Source: Kosmotogaceae bacterium | Lineage (GTDB): Bacteria; Thermotogota; Thermotogae; Petrotogales; Kosmotogaceae | DNA length: 41,272 nt | Reading direction: 5' to 3' | Assembly (NCBI GenBank): GCA_003444085.1 | Contig: DLVL01000031.1 | Location: 39,426-80,697, forward strand | Shown here: in pieces, positions 8,001-15,387 of the stretch | Numbering within the stretch: the first letter of the stretch is position 1 | How the letters are laid out: each line of letters opens with the position of its first letter | The notes under the pieces: model-generated | Database searches by the model: none | What the model saw: only the letters and a program-made list of their open reading frames with translations | What the model was told of the DNA's origin: nothing | Made by a program: the position numbers and the translations under genes

Positions 8001-8566
8001 TTCAGGTTATCAATGATTCTCTCCAGGTTAGACTCAGTTGATTCTAGCTTGCTAAGAGCTTCTTTCTTGCGCTGCTTATATATCGCGGTTCCAGCAGCTT
8101 CTTCCACAAGAAGCCTGAGTTCTTCAGGGGTCGCGCTTACAACTTTGTCAACCTGTCCCTGGCCAACTATTGAATATGTGTCAAGCCCTACACCTGTTCC
8201 CTTGAAGAGCTCCTTGATGTCTTTTAGTCTTGCAGGCTTATCGTTTATCAGATACTGAGATCCACCGTCGCGAGAGACTTCTCGACCGATAGACAGCTGC
8301 CCCTCGGGAGTCTCAAAAGAAAGCTTCACATTTGCGGAGTTTGCTGGAGGAGTCTTGTCAGAACCACCGAAGATAACATCTTCTCTGCTTTCGGCACGGA
8401 TATTCTTCATTGACTGTTCGCCGAACAGCCACCTTATTGCATCAACAACATTGGACTTTCCACTACCATTAGGTCCTACAACTGACGTTATCCCTTCCGA
8501 TATGTTGAGCCTCATCGGAAGCGCAAAGCTCTTGAACCCTTTCAGGTGGATCGAGGAAAGCCTCAT
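5045..8566 (-). CDS. smc: Chromosome segregation protein SMC
   Basis: At 1173 residues it has the full condensin architecture: an N-terminal Walker A GPNGSGKS (residues 31-38), a long coiled coil, a hinge at roughly 510-660 (FNGLVDVVANVI through GAITGGFLERDA), a return coiled coil, and the C-terminal signature LFSGGEKALVGIAL with Walker B FYVLDEVDAPLDD. It acts with ScpA/ScpB (not in the window) to compact and separate sister chromosomes. The start MRLSSIHLKGFKSF aligns with the family N-terminus, and a G-rich ribosome site sits just upstream. Its first 98 bases overlap the 3' end of the radical SAM gene in another frame; its stop overlaps the ogt start. It shows no truncation. Confidence 0.98.
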   Translation of the reverse strand: MRLSSIHLKGFKSFALPMRLNISEGITSVVGPNGSGKSNVVDAIRWLFGEQSMKNIRAESREDVIFGGSDKTPPANSANVKLSFETPEGQLSIGREVSRDGGSQYLINDKPARLKDIKELFKGTGVGLDTYSIVGQGQVDKVVSATPEELRLLVEEAAGTAIYKQRKKEALSKLESTESNLERIIDNLNMIDKQRKSLYLKAKRAEKHVEYSEKVGELKRVYFGNLIERERSLLGKKREEKSTADNELKNIQKNLIEKESKWSALRKEFSEVDKEIETFTQLLEDHKRRQNDLLELKEMYSSRHSEKESKIIETSTKIDSLKAELEDLQKRREELKLISDQMQQQIQEDEAKLNELEKIRDTAMADYSEKEKEWHGLQEELDSVKKQVSKIDNDLDRIMNNTEDFKKRLQMICSQLDGKNSRLQELQKEAERLTEQNEKVSKKQQETEANIESAKASLTKLEQELEQLREKQTRLSDDLRNSQFERSTLERQQKDYEGFSRSVKEVFQRRDMFNGLVDVVANVIEAATEYETAISILLGNRMQDIIVDDSLTARRIVTFLKESKIGRATLLPLDMISDYFSKNKKAEKHAGFVGYAAELVEVPQGFESVPKYLFGNAIVVRTLDDAIELRREQGINGRIVSLDGQLLSAGGAITGGFLERDARTDLISRKRRIHELAEKEIDLQNDLSVVSKETERKKDDASETKSYLGILREELNQIISENVSLNRSVSDTLNAIKELEKEISELARIKDDYEKRLSEGDKRRDELTSRKNQLEGERARLDEKIGLFSKELKEQKKELESTQSEIVDMKMQLSMQYDKQEQYGKELKHITQKQSDNGEQVNLLSKQLTDLEEEASKLKENVEEQARELSSLKKETEALFKNIRYQREGKEKRLATLQEVEEEIDDLKSQREDKREVAHKLELSIQESEMKLQQIRETIGGEPEKVELLSDEELRSTKEELEDFENKLKFLGSVDLEAIDEYRLVDGEFQELYAQKEDLEEAKRKLEDLIEKTDKEARSIFLNTLEKINISFRRYVAELFEGAEGQMKILPAEDILESGIEIAVKRQGRKYQKLQLFSGGEKALVGIALVFALLSIKPSPFYVLDEVDAPLDDYNAERFKRMLRQHASDTQFVVITHSKIVMDSANLMHGVTMTDGVSRIIPVQMETYESVLG

Positions 8567-9587
8567 TCACCTCACCCCCAGACACGCAAAAACAAAGGTC
8601 CTCAAGAAGCTGGCTGGTATCAAGAACAGCGTCATTAACAATCTTGTATTCAACCCTGATTCCTGATCGCTCCAAAAGACGTTCAACCATTCTCCTGTGA
8701 CCAGTAAAAAACGACTTTTGTTGCTGTGTAACAGGCAACGAAATATATCTCTTCTTACCTTCCGAGCATAACAGAAAAAGCATCTCAAAAGCAACTCTAC
8801 TTAACACCAGATCCCCGATAGCAGGGTGATATGGACCACTTACTACTCTTTCGCGATCTCGTTTGCTGTTAAGACACAAACCTATCCTGATAACCTTCAC
8901 ACCGTTTCCTTCTAAAAGCACGTACATTCTCCAGAGAGATTCGATCGCCTCATCAAGGGTTTGTGCCTTGTAAAGACCATTTCGTAGAAGTTTGTGCAGT
9001 CCTGTTTCTTCGAGGACAAGAGTGGGATTCAGCCTGCAAAGTGCTGCGCCGATTCTAACTGCCTCTGTCGCCGAAAAGAGCTCCGTCTTAATCGTGCTTC
9101 CCGGTAGTCCTGTCATCAAGTGGATCCCAAAAGCTATCCCCGCAGACTTGAGAAGATCGGCAGCTTTGTATACATCATGAACTGAATGTGGCCTTCTGGC
9201 AAGTTTCAGCACATGATCATCAAATGATTGCACTCCAATCTCCACAAGGCTCACTGGAAATTGCGATAACATATTCACGCTGCTCTTTGTAATGCTTTCA
9301 GGAGTGGTTGATAATCTTATACCCTCCAATTCGTTCTCAGAAAAAGCGTTGAGTACAGACTCAATGTACATTCTTGCGGAAACGTCGCTCAGTGAAAGAA
9401 ATGATCCACCATAGAAAGCAACCTGGTATGACTCAAGCGGCTTGAGGTGGATCCTGTATTCCTCAAGCGTTCTAATAAGATCAGGTATTTCCGGAATCCT
9501 CTGTTGTCCAGTCAGTAAGTGTTCATCGCAAAATATGCATCTTCTGGTGCAACCTGCGAATGGTAAAAACAACGGAAGTATCTTCAT
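8469..9587 (-). CDS. Elp3-like radical SAM protein of the smc-linked type
   Basis: The 372-residue protein has a radical SAM iron-sulfur motif very near the N-terminus, CTRRCIFC (Cys13, Cys17, Cys20), and a fold resembling the radical SAM half of Elp3: YGGSFLSL, EIGVQSFDDHVL and HLMTGLPGST. No acetyltransferase domain is present. Related genes next to smc occur in Firmicutes and Thermotogota; substrate and reaction are not known to me. The ATG at 9587 must be the start, since the Cys motif begins 12 codons later. There is no Shine-Dalgarno site, and a TATAAT ends 6 bases upstream, implying a leaderless mRNA. The last 98 bases run into smc, so the final 30 or so residues are probably lineage-specific. 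Confidence 0.85.
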   Translation of the reverse strand: MKILPLFLPFAGCTRRCIFCDEHLLTGQQRIPEIPDLIRTLEEYRIHLKPLESYQVAFYGGSFLSLSDVSARMYIESVLNAFSENELEGIRLSTTPESITKSSVNMLSQFPVSLVEIGVQSFDDHVLKLARRPHSVHDVYKAADLLKSAGIAFGIHLMTGLPGSTIKTELFSATEAVRIGAALCRLNPTLVLEETGLHKLLRNGLYKAQTLDEAIESLWRMYVLLEGNGVKVIRIGLCLNSKRDRERVVSGPYHPAIGDLVLSRVAFEMLFLLCSEGKKRYISLPVTQQQKSFFTGHRRMVERLLERSGIRVEYKIVNDAVLDTSQLLEDLCFCVSGGEVNEAFLDPPERVQELCASDEAQHIGRDNVSCRT

Positions 9588-9593
9588 ACAAAG

Positions 9594-9599
9594 ATTATA
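9594..9599 (-). promoter_or_regulatory. -10 element (TATAAT) of the radical SAM-smc-ogt operon
   Basis: A perfect TATAAT on the minus strand (9599-9594) would place +1 at 9587, the A of the start codon. No good -35 is found at 16-18 bp, so it is either activator-dependent or relies on features I cannot see. Confidence 0.5.
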
Positions 9600-9718
9600 C
9601 TCAAACCTGGGAGCGTGTGCTTGAAGCTAAGAACATGTGGTGACTCACAAAACAGCATACTCCAAATACACTTCAGGGTATGCTATGTGCTGATGATTAG
9701 AGAATCTATAATCTTTGC

Positions 9719-10474
9719 TTACTGTGCTGTGTACCCACCGTCCACCATGAGTGTTTCTCCACTAATGAACGAAGCATCATCAGAAGCGAGAAATACCACA
9801 GCCTTCGCAACTTCTTTGGATTCCCCGAGTCTTTTAACCGCATGCAAACTTGCAAGCGAGTTCATCATCTCTTCTCCAAGATTCTCTTCGAGCATCGGAG
9901 TCTTTATGAAAGCTGGTCCTACGGCGTTAACTCTTATTCCCTTCTTCGAATAGTCAACTGCGGCTGAACGGGTCAATCCTATCACCGCATGCTTTGCTGC
10001 CGTATATGCGGGGGTTCCTTCAAAAGAGACTTTTCCAAGAATCGATGAATTATTGACTATCGCTCCATAACCTTGCTTAAGCATCTGCTTCAGTTGAACC
10101 CTCATGCCGTAGAATACACCGTTCAGGTTGATGTTCACTACTTTGCTCCAGTCTTCATCAGAGTACTCAGCAAGTGGTGCGGCTTTCCCAGCTACACCGG
10201 CGTTATTAAAAGCAACATCCAGTTTCCCATACTCTTCAATAATCGATTTGACTACACTATCATGCGATGATGGATCTGAGACATCCTGTAAGATGAATTT
10301 GCATTTAGCTGCAACTTGCAGCATTTCTTCAACGAGTTCATTGCCCTTCTTCTCATCAATGTCTGTCACTACAACTGTCGCACCTTCCCGCGCAAACTCT
10401 ATTGCAGTGGCTCGGCCTATTCCGGAGCTTCCTCCAGTTATCAGTACTACTTTGCCTTCAAATCTTCTATTCAT
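9719..10474 (-). CDS. SDR family NAD(P)-dependent oxidoreductase
   Basis: This is a classical short-chain dehydrogenase of 251 residues: cofactor loop TGGSSGIG (13-20), NNAG (90-93), catalytic Ser (143/144) and YTAAK (Tyr157, Lys161), ending in the usual GETLMVDGGY. An Asp after the second strand (VVVTDID) favours NAD(H) over NADP(H). The substrate is not predictable from sequence. The ATG at 10474 has AAGGGAG 8 bases upstream; the frame is open further to 10549, but that part covers the promoter. It is divergent from the aldo/keto reductase gene. Confidence 0.9.
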   Translation of the reverse strand: MNRRFEGKVVLITGGSSGIGRATAIEFAREGATVVVTDIDEKKGNELVEEMLQVAAKCKFILQDVSDPSSHDSVVKSIIEEYGKLDVAFNNAGVAGKAAPLAEYSDEDWSKVVNINLNGVFYGMRVQLKQMLKQGYGAIVNNSSILGKVSFEGTPAYTAAKHAVIGLTRSAAVDYSKKGIRVNAVGPAFIKTPMLEENLGEEMMNSLASLHAVKRLGESKEVAKAVVFLASDDASFISGETLMVDGGYTAQ

Positions 10475-10520
10475 CTGATCAACTCCCTTGATTAGATACT
10501 CGAGTATTACTATCGTCTTT

Positions 10521-10549
10521 ATTATAACCCTAATTCCTCCACCTTTCAA
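10521..10549 (-). promoter_or_regulatory. Promoter of the SDR gene
   Basis: On the minus strand TTGAAA (10549-10544), 17 bp and TATAAT (10526-10521) match consensus at 11 of 12 positions, giving a start near 10514 and a leader of about 40 nt. Confidence 0.7.
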
Positions 10550-10565
10550 GTGATTTGTTTCACAA

Positions 10566-10592
10566 TTGAAGAGAGCAATCAGGTGTTATGAT
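10566..10592 (+). promoter_or_regulatory. Probable promoter of the aldo/keto reductase gene
   Basis: TATGAT (10587-10592) is preceded by TGT, an extended -10; TTGAAG (10566-10571) is a possible -35 with a short 15-bp spacer. Predicted start is about 10599. Confidence 0.4.
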
Positions 10593-10626
10593 TGAAATTG
10601 AACAGAGGTAGCAGGAGGTGCTGAAG

Positions 10627-11808
10627 TTGAGGTACAGGCTTTTCGGCAAGACGGGATTAAGTGTATCCGTATTTGGACTGGGTTGCATGCGTTTTCCCAC
10701 TGAAAAAGACGCTGATGGAAACCAAATTGTCGAGAAGGATAAAGCATTCGAGCTGATTCATACCGCTATCAATGAGGGTGTGAATTACTTCGATACAGCT
10801 TACCCTTATCATGGCGGACAGAGTGAGCCATTACTCGGTGAAGCATTGTCCAGTGTCAATCGGGAAGAGATCTTCGTAGCGACCAAATCCCCTGTATGGA
10901 AAGTTGAGGACCATGATGACTTTGAACGCTTTATTGATAAGCAACTTGAGCGACTTAGAACAGACTATATTGACTTCTACCTGCTTCACTCTCTGAACAG
11001 AAAGCTTTGGGACAAAGCCATTGAACACAGAGCACTGGACTTCCTTGAGAAGATTCAGAGCGATGGCAGAGCAAAACACGTGGGATTCTCTTTTCACGAC
11101 AACTTTGATGTTTTCAAAGAGATAACACGATCTTATGACTGGGATATGTTGCAAATTCAACTGAACTTTCTGGACCAGCACTACCAGGCCGGTCTAAAAG
11201 GGCTGGAATTTGCTGCAGAAATGGAGATCCCGGTTGTTGTTATGGAACCTCTTCGTGGTGGGAGACTTGCTGAACCTCCCTCCAAGGAGATAGCCGCTGC
11301 ATGGAACAAGGCCTCTCTTAAGAGGAAGCCAGTTGAGTGGGCATTTCGCTGGCTTTACAATCGTCCTGAAGTCAATGTTATCCTAAGCGGGGTCTCAACC
11401 ATGGAGCATCTGAAAGAAGACATAGCAATATTCGACAAAGCAGAACCCAGGTGCATGACTGAAGAAGAACTGAGGGTAGTTGAACAGGTAAGAGAGTTGT
11501 ACGATAAGGGCCTGCCTGTTCGCTGCACGGGATGCAACTACTGTATACCCTGCCCTTCAGGTGTTGAGATCGCATCAGTTTTCAATCTATACAATAATGC
11601 TTCTTTGTACAATGATTATGATAATCAGAGCAGGTTGTACAAGAATTGGTTTGTCGATCCAGGGAAAGGGGCAGAAGCTTGCGTAGAATGTGGCCAGTGT
11701 GAAGAGGCTTGTCCACAGGAATTGCCTGTCATCAAGCTTCTCAAAGAAGCCCACTCACATCTCATTACAGAGGAGTTCCAGCACATGCAGAATCTCAGAA
11801 CATCGTAA
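10627..11808 (+). CDS. Aldo/keto reductase with C-terminal 4Fe-4S domain
   Basis: The first 280 or so residues form an AKR barrel with the catalytic tetrad visible as Asp56 and Tyr61 (NYFDTAYPYHGG), Lys87 (ATKSP) and His121 (YLLHSLN). The C-terminal part holds two cysteine clusters, CTGCNYCIPCPSGV and CVECGQCEEACPQ, typical of the YccK/Mocs-like AKR subgroup of anaerobes. The iron-sulfur part probably carries electrons to or from the nicotinamide site; substrate unknown. I use the TTG at 10627 because AGGAGG (10613-10618) is 8 bases upstream; the GTG at 10618 lies inside that site. It ends 2 bp from the convergent GGDEF gene. Confidence 0.9.
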   Translation: MRYRLFGKTGLSVSVFGLGCMRFPTEKDADGNQIVEKDKAFELIHTAINEGVNYFDTAYPYHGGQSEPLLGEALSSVNREEIFVATKSPVWKVEDHDDFERFIDKQLERLRTDYIDFYLLHSLNRKLWDKAIEHRALDFLEKIQSDGRAKHVGFSFHDNFDVFKEITRSYDWDMLQIQLNFLDQHYQAGLKGLEFAAEMEIPVVVMEPLRGGRLAEPPSKEIAAAWNKASLKRKPVEWAFRWLYNRPEVNVILSGVSTMEHLKEDIAIFDKAEPRCMTEEELRVVEQVRELYDKGLPVRCTGCNYCIPCPSGVEIASVFNLYNNASLYNDYDNQSRLYKNWFVDPGKGAEACVECGQCEEACPQELPVIKLLKEAHSHLITEEFQHMQNLRTS

Positions 11809-11810
11809 CA

Positions 11811-13733
11811 TTATGATTCTGGAGTCCATAACTCGGCCCTGTTACCACCTCGGCGTTTGGCAACATAAAGGGCTTTATCAGCTCTTCTTATTGTGTCCTC
11901 AACATCCATATCAGATGCTTCACGTTGAGCGATTCCGAAGCTGCTTGTTATGTGTGAAGAGGACTTCTCGAACACGACTTCCAGTTCTTCTATCTTCTGT
12001 CTCATCCTTTCTGCAAGGCTCTTTGCTCCTTCCAGGCTAGTTTCGGGGAGCAGTACGACGAACTCGTCACCCCCGTACCTTCCTATCATATCGACGCTTC
12101 TCGTTATTTTTCTACAGATTTGGGTGACTTCCTTGATGACCTTGTCGCCAGCCTCATGCCCGAATGAATCATTGATCTTCTTGAAACCATCAATATCGAT
12201 CATCACCAGAGAAAACACACAGTTGTATCTCTTACACCTCTCAAATTCCCTTTCAGCGACTTCAAATAGACCGCGCCTGTTAAGAACCCCGGTCAGATAG
12301 TCTCTTCTGGAAAGCTCCCTAAGCTGTTCATGAAGCATGGAATTATGCAGTGCAATTGAAACGAAGTTGGTAAAAGCACTTGTAATCTCGACCTGCTCTT
12401 CGGTAAAGGCTTTCTCTTTATCACTATCAATGACCAGCAAACCGATTACTTCACCTTCAGCTACCAGAGGTATTCCAAGCCACGATCGTATAAAAGGAAA
12501 CTTTCTCAACACAGGATAGCGCTCCTGCGCATCAAGCACGAGATTTGGACGCCTCTCCTTCACAACGACCCATGCGGGGCTCTCTTCATTAAGATCAAAC
12601 ACAGTCCCCGTGTAGTCTTTGCCATCGGGCCATCCCTTTCCTCCGATCATTCTGAGCTTCTCTGATTCAAGGAGCTCAATGCCTGCGCTGCAGTACGGAA
12701 CAACATGCTGCAACTCTTCTAGAACATTACTGACAACTCGCTCCGTGCTCAAAGTTGAAGTCAATGAGGCAGCCGATTTCATAAGTGTTTCGACAATATC
12801 GAACTTCTTCTTTGCCTCATCCAGCAACCTGGTCTTATCTATGGAATAAGATGCGTAGCGTCCTATTATCTCAAGTAGTTCGCGTTCAGAGTCAGAAAGC
12901 TCGTAGGGTCTCTTGAATGCAAGAACTATAACTCCCAGTCGAACGTCACCGGCTGTAAGCGGCACAGCTACAGCTGTCTTGACTCCCAATAGATTGCGCA
13001 GCCGATCACTGAGCACTTCGCTATTTTCTGTTGATTCCACAAATACAATTTCCTGGTCTTGAAGTGCTTTTCTCCCAAGAGTAGCTTCTCCCGGGTCGAA
13101 GACTACCTTGCGGTGTTCCTCTTGATCTTCGCCCGCCACAGCCACTCTAACAGGTCTCTTGCTTTCCTCATCCCATAAAGAGATTATGGAAGTCTCTGCG
13201 GGGATAACAGAAAGAAGCACCTCTGCAATGTTTTGAAGTACTTCTTCCATATTCGTTGACTTAAGCACTGTTTCCATAAGAGAGCCCAATATCAGATACC
13301 TGGTGTCCTCTTCAACAAGACTGCGTTTATGATTCTCATCGGGGATGTGGTAGATGACCATCAAGAATCCTCTTCTTTCACATTCCAGGGAAACAGGAGT
13401 TATCACAAGGTCTATGCCTTCTCTCAGACTGAGTTCTTTCTGATCATCTATTCGAGACAGAAAGAGAATGTCTTCCGGGCAATTCCCAAAATGCTGCTCC
13501 ATAAGCGAACCAATTCTGTTCATTCGAGCCTCTTCTGGCACTATGCCGAAATAATCGCAGAAACGCTCGTTCAAACACTCAATACTCGAATCTTCCGAAA
13601 CAACTACGGCAGGATGCTTCAATGCTTTAACTACGGTGAGAAGATGTTCATTACAACTCAAGAGATTTTCCTCCAAGATGAGCACAATGGTTCGCTCTAC
13701 ACTATGTTTCATTGTACTATACGTGTCATTCAT
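11811..13733 (-). CDS. Diguanylate cyclase with PAS and two GAF domains
   Basis: The 640-residue soluble protein shows an N-terminal PAS-like region (about 35-130, LKHPAVVVSEDSSIECLNERF), two GAF domains (about 155-300 and 325-460, with TAVAVPLTAGDVRLGVIVLA and LGIPLVAEGEVIGLLVID) and a C-terminal GGDEF domain. The active site GGDEF is at 554-558, with an inhibitory I-site RSVD (545-548) exactly five residues before it, so it should make c-di-GMP and be feedback-inhibited. There is no membrane segment, so it senses a cytosolic ligand. The ATG at 13733 has only a weak ribosome site; ATG 13712 is an alternative start. It converges on the aldo/keto reductase with a 2-bp gap and no terminator between them. 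Confidence 0.92.
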   Translation of the reverse strand: MNDTYSTMKHSVERTIVLILEENLLSCNEHLLTVVKALKHPAVVVSEDSSIECLNERFCDYFGIVPEEARMNRIGSLMEQHFGNCPEDILFLSRIDDQKELSLREGIDLVITPVSLECERRGFLMVIYHIPDENHKRSLVEEDTRYLILGSLMETVLKSTNMEEVLQNIAEVLLSVIPAETSIISLWDEESKRPVRVAVAGEDQEEHRKVVFDPGEATLGRKALQDQEIVFVESTENSEVLSDRLRNLLGVKTAVAVPLTAGDVRLGVIVLAFKRPYELSDSERELLEIIGRYASYSIDKTRLLDEAKKKFDIVETLMKSAASLTSTLSTERVVSNVLEELQHVVPYCSAGIELLESEKLRMIGGKGWPDGKDYTGTVFDLNEESPAWVVVKERRPNLVLDAQERYPVLRKFPFIRSWLGIPLVAEGEVIGLLVIDSDKEKAFTEEQVEITSAFTNFVSIALHNSMLHEQLRELSRRDYLTGVLNRRGLFEVAEREFERCKRYNCVFSLVMIDIDGFKKINDSFGHEAGDKVIKEVTQICRKITRSVDMIGRYGGDEFVVLLPETSLEGAKSLAERMRQKIEELEVVFEKSSSHITSSFGIAQREASDMDVEDTIRRADKALYVAKRRGGNRAELWTPES

Positions 13734-13876
13734 AATAACGAGACAAGAATCCTGATCTTGACCTACGACATTGCTATAACAGCCTCTTCTCAGGCTTTGT
13801 CTTGAGATTCAAGGGAGAGTAGACCAGGAGAAATATACCATTTGCTGCTTTTGGTTATGTAAACAAGCTGATCACG

Positions 13877-15217
13877 CTAGGCACTCTTCCTGTCCTGAGT
13901 GATATCAATGGACTGTTGATCGTCCTTGGAGTCAATCAAACCGAGCGTCTCTTCTGTAGTCTTTTCCTTCTTAAGCCATATCCTCAGTCTTCTCCAGCAG
14001 ATCAGTAATGAAAGGCCACCTGTCGTCAAACCTGCAATCACGAATGATGCTCCAGCGCCGAGAGCATCTGCAATACCACCAACATACAGATTCCCAAACG
14101 GACTGGAGCCGGCAAATATCAGAGAGTAGACACTCATCACACGTCCCCGATATCTATCTTCCGTATTGATCTGTACAAAGGAATTCGCGGTTGTTGTGAA
14201 ACCAATATTGAAGAATCCTATGAGACCGACCAAAACTGCTGATAGAAAAAACGATGTGTTCAGTCCTGTAAGCACGAAAAGCGTTGCAACAACGAGGGGG
14301 ATTATGTAGAGTCTTATCTTGCGAGGGCCTCTCTTACTTCTCGTAGCAACAAAGAGAGCTCCGATAAGAGAACCGACTCCAAGGCTCGACATCAGGTAGC
14401 CGAACCCTGTCGCATCTGCACCGAGCACTTCCCTGGCAAAAACTGGAATCAAGACATTGTAGTTCATCCCAAACGTAGCCACGACTGCCAGGATCGCCAT
14501 TGTTGATTTCAAACTCGTTGAACTCATGAGATACTTCAATCCTGCCTTGATTTCAGGCATGGTTCTGGTCTTTCTAACCTGCTTCGGAGTCCCTTTGGTC
14601 TGAATCATGTAAAGACCTACAATAACAGCTATAAAGCTGACCCCGTTAATCAGAAATGCCCAGCCCATTCCCGCAACAGCAGTGAGAATTCCGGCCACTG
14701 ATGGACCGATTATTCGTGCCAGGTTGAACACTGAAGAGTTGAGCGCAATCGCATTCAAAAGCGTCTCTTTTCCGACAAGCTCGAACATGAAGGCCTGTCT
14801 GGCCGGGATATCAAATGTCTTGACAGTTCCCAGCAGTGCTGAAAGAACCAGAATATGCCAGTAGCGCACAAAGCCAGAGAACACAAGCGCCGCTAGTATG
14901 AGTGCAAGAAGCATTGAGACGAATTGAGTTATAAGGAGTATCGTCCTCTTTGGTACCTTGTCGACTATCACGCCTGCAAACAGGGATAGGACGAGAAGAG
15001 GGGCGAACCGAGCCGCTCCCATGATCCCCAGGAGTAAGGGCGATTCTGTAAGTGTTAATACCAGCCATGCCTGAGCAGTAGTTTGCATCCAGGTCCCTGT
15101 AACGGATATCATCTGACCCGTCCAGAAATACCGGTAATCACGGTTCTTTAATGCTGGAAAACTCGTGGAGAAGATGCCTTTGAGTCTTGAAAAAAACTTG
15201 TTCGTAATGCTAATCAT
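13877..15217 (-). CDS. MFS transporter (MFS_3/EntS-like exporter)
   Basis: The 446-residue protein has about 12 hydrophobic segments, the DYRYFWTGQMISVTGTWMQ N-terminus characteristic of the DUF894/MFS_3 group (EntS, macrolide-efflux-like), and the loop motif GVIVDKVPKRTIL between segments 2 and 3. It is probably a proton-driven exporter; the substrate is not inferable. The start ATG (15217) lacks a Shine-Dalgarno site. An extended -10 (TGG then TAGAAT, 15235-15227) ends 9 bases upstream, so its mRNA would have a leader of only about 3 nt. A weak hairpin (AGCCT/AGGCT, about 13780-13797) downstream is not a convincing terminator. Confidence 0.88.
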   Translation of the reverse strand: MISITNKFFSRLKGIFSTSFPALKNRDYRYFWTGQMISVTGTWMQTTAQAWLVLTLTESPLLLGIMGAARFAPLLVLSLFAGVIVDKVPKRTILLITQFVSMLLALILAALVFSGFVRYWHILVLSALLGTVKTFDIPARQAFMFELVGKETLLNAIALNSSVFNLARIIGPSVAGILTAVAGMGWAFLINGVSFIAVIVGLYMIQTKGTPKQVRKTRTMPEIKAGLKYLMSSTSLKSTMAILAVVATFGMNYNVLIPVFAREVLGADATGFGYLMSSLGVGSLIGALFVATRSKRGPRKIRLYIIPLVVATLFVLTGLNTSFFLSAVLVGLIGFFNIGFTTTANSFVQINTEDRYRGRVMSVYSLIFAGSSPFGNLYVGGIADALGAGASFVIAGLTTGGLSLLICWRRLRIWLKKEKTTEETLGLIDSKDDQQSIDITQDRKSA

Positions 15218-15226
15218 ATCATTAAT

Positions 15227-15235
15227 ATTCTACCA
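15227..15235 (-). promoter_or_regulatory. Extended -10 promoter of the MFS gene
   Basis: The minus strand reads TGG-TAGAAT (15235-15227), predicting +1 near 15220, three bases before the ATG. No good -35 is visible. The remaining gap to 15387 shows nothing else. Confidence 0.45.
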
Positions 15236-15387
15236 GAGAATCTCTCTTTCATCGACAGATAACATCCCCACATTGGTAATCAGCGCACTCCTGTTCTCCG
15301 AAATGGCATAACACAGCGGATCAGGAATAAGAAAGGGCGTGGTGAACGTGTCTCTGCAGTACACTTACTCTGAATCAGGAGAAGCAA

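Noticed and set aside
5236..8258. Several plus-strand frames of 80-127 codons inside smc
   Set aside because: They are complements of the coiled-coil-coding sequence, with Ser/Leu/Phe-rich or Cys-rich content and no ribosome sites.
11355..11575. Minus-strand frames opposite the aldo/keto reductase cysteine clusters
   Set aside because: They are the complement of a well-supported gene and have no ribosome site.
13780..13797. Hairpin AGCCT/AGGCT downstream of the MFS gene as a terminator
   Set aside because: The stem is only 5 bp and no T run follows on either strand.
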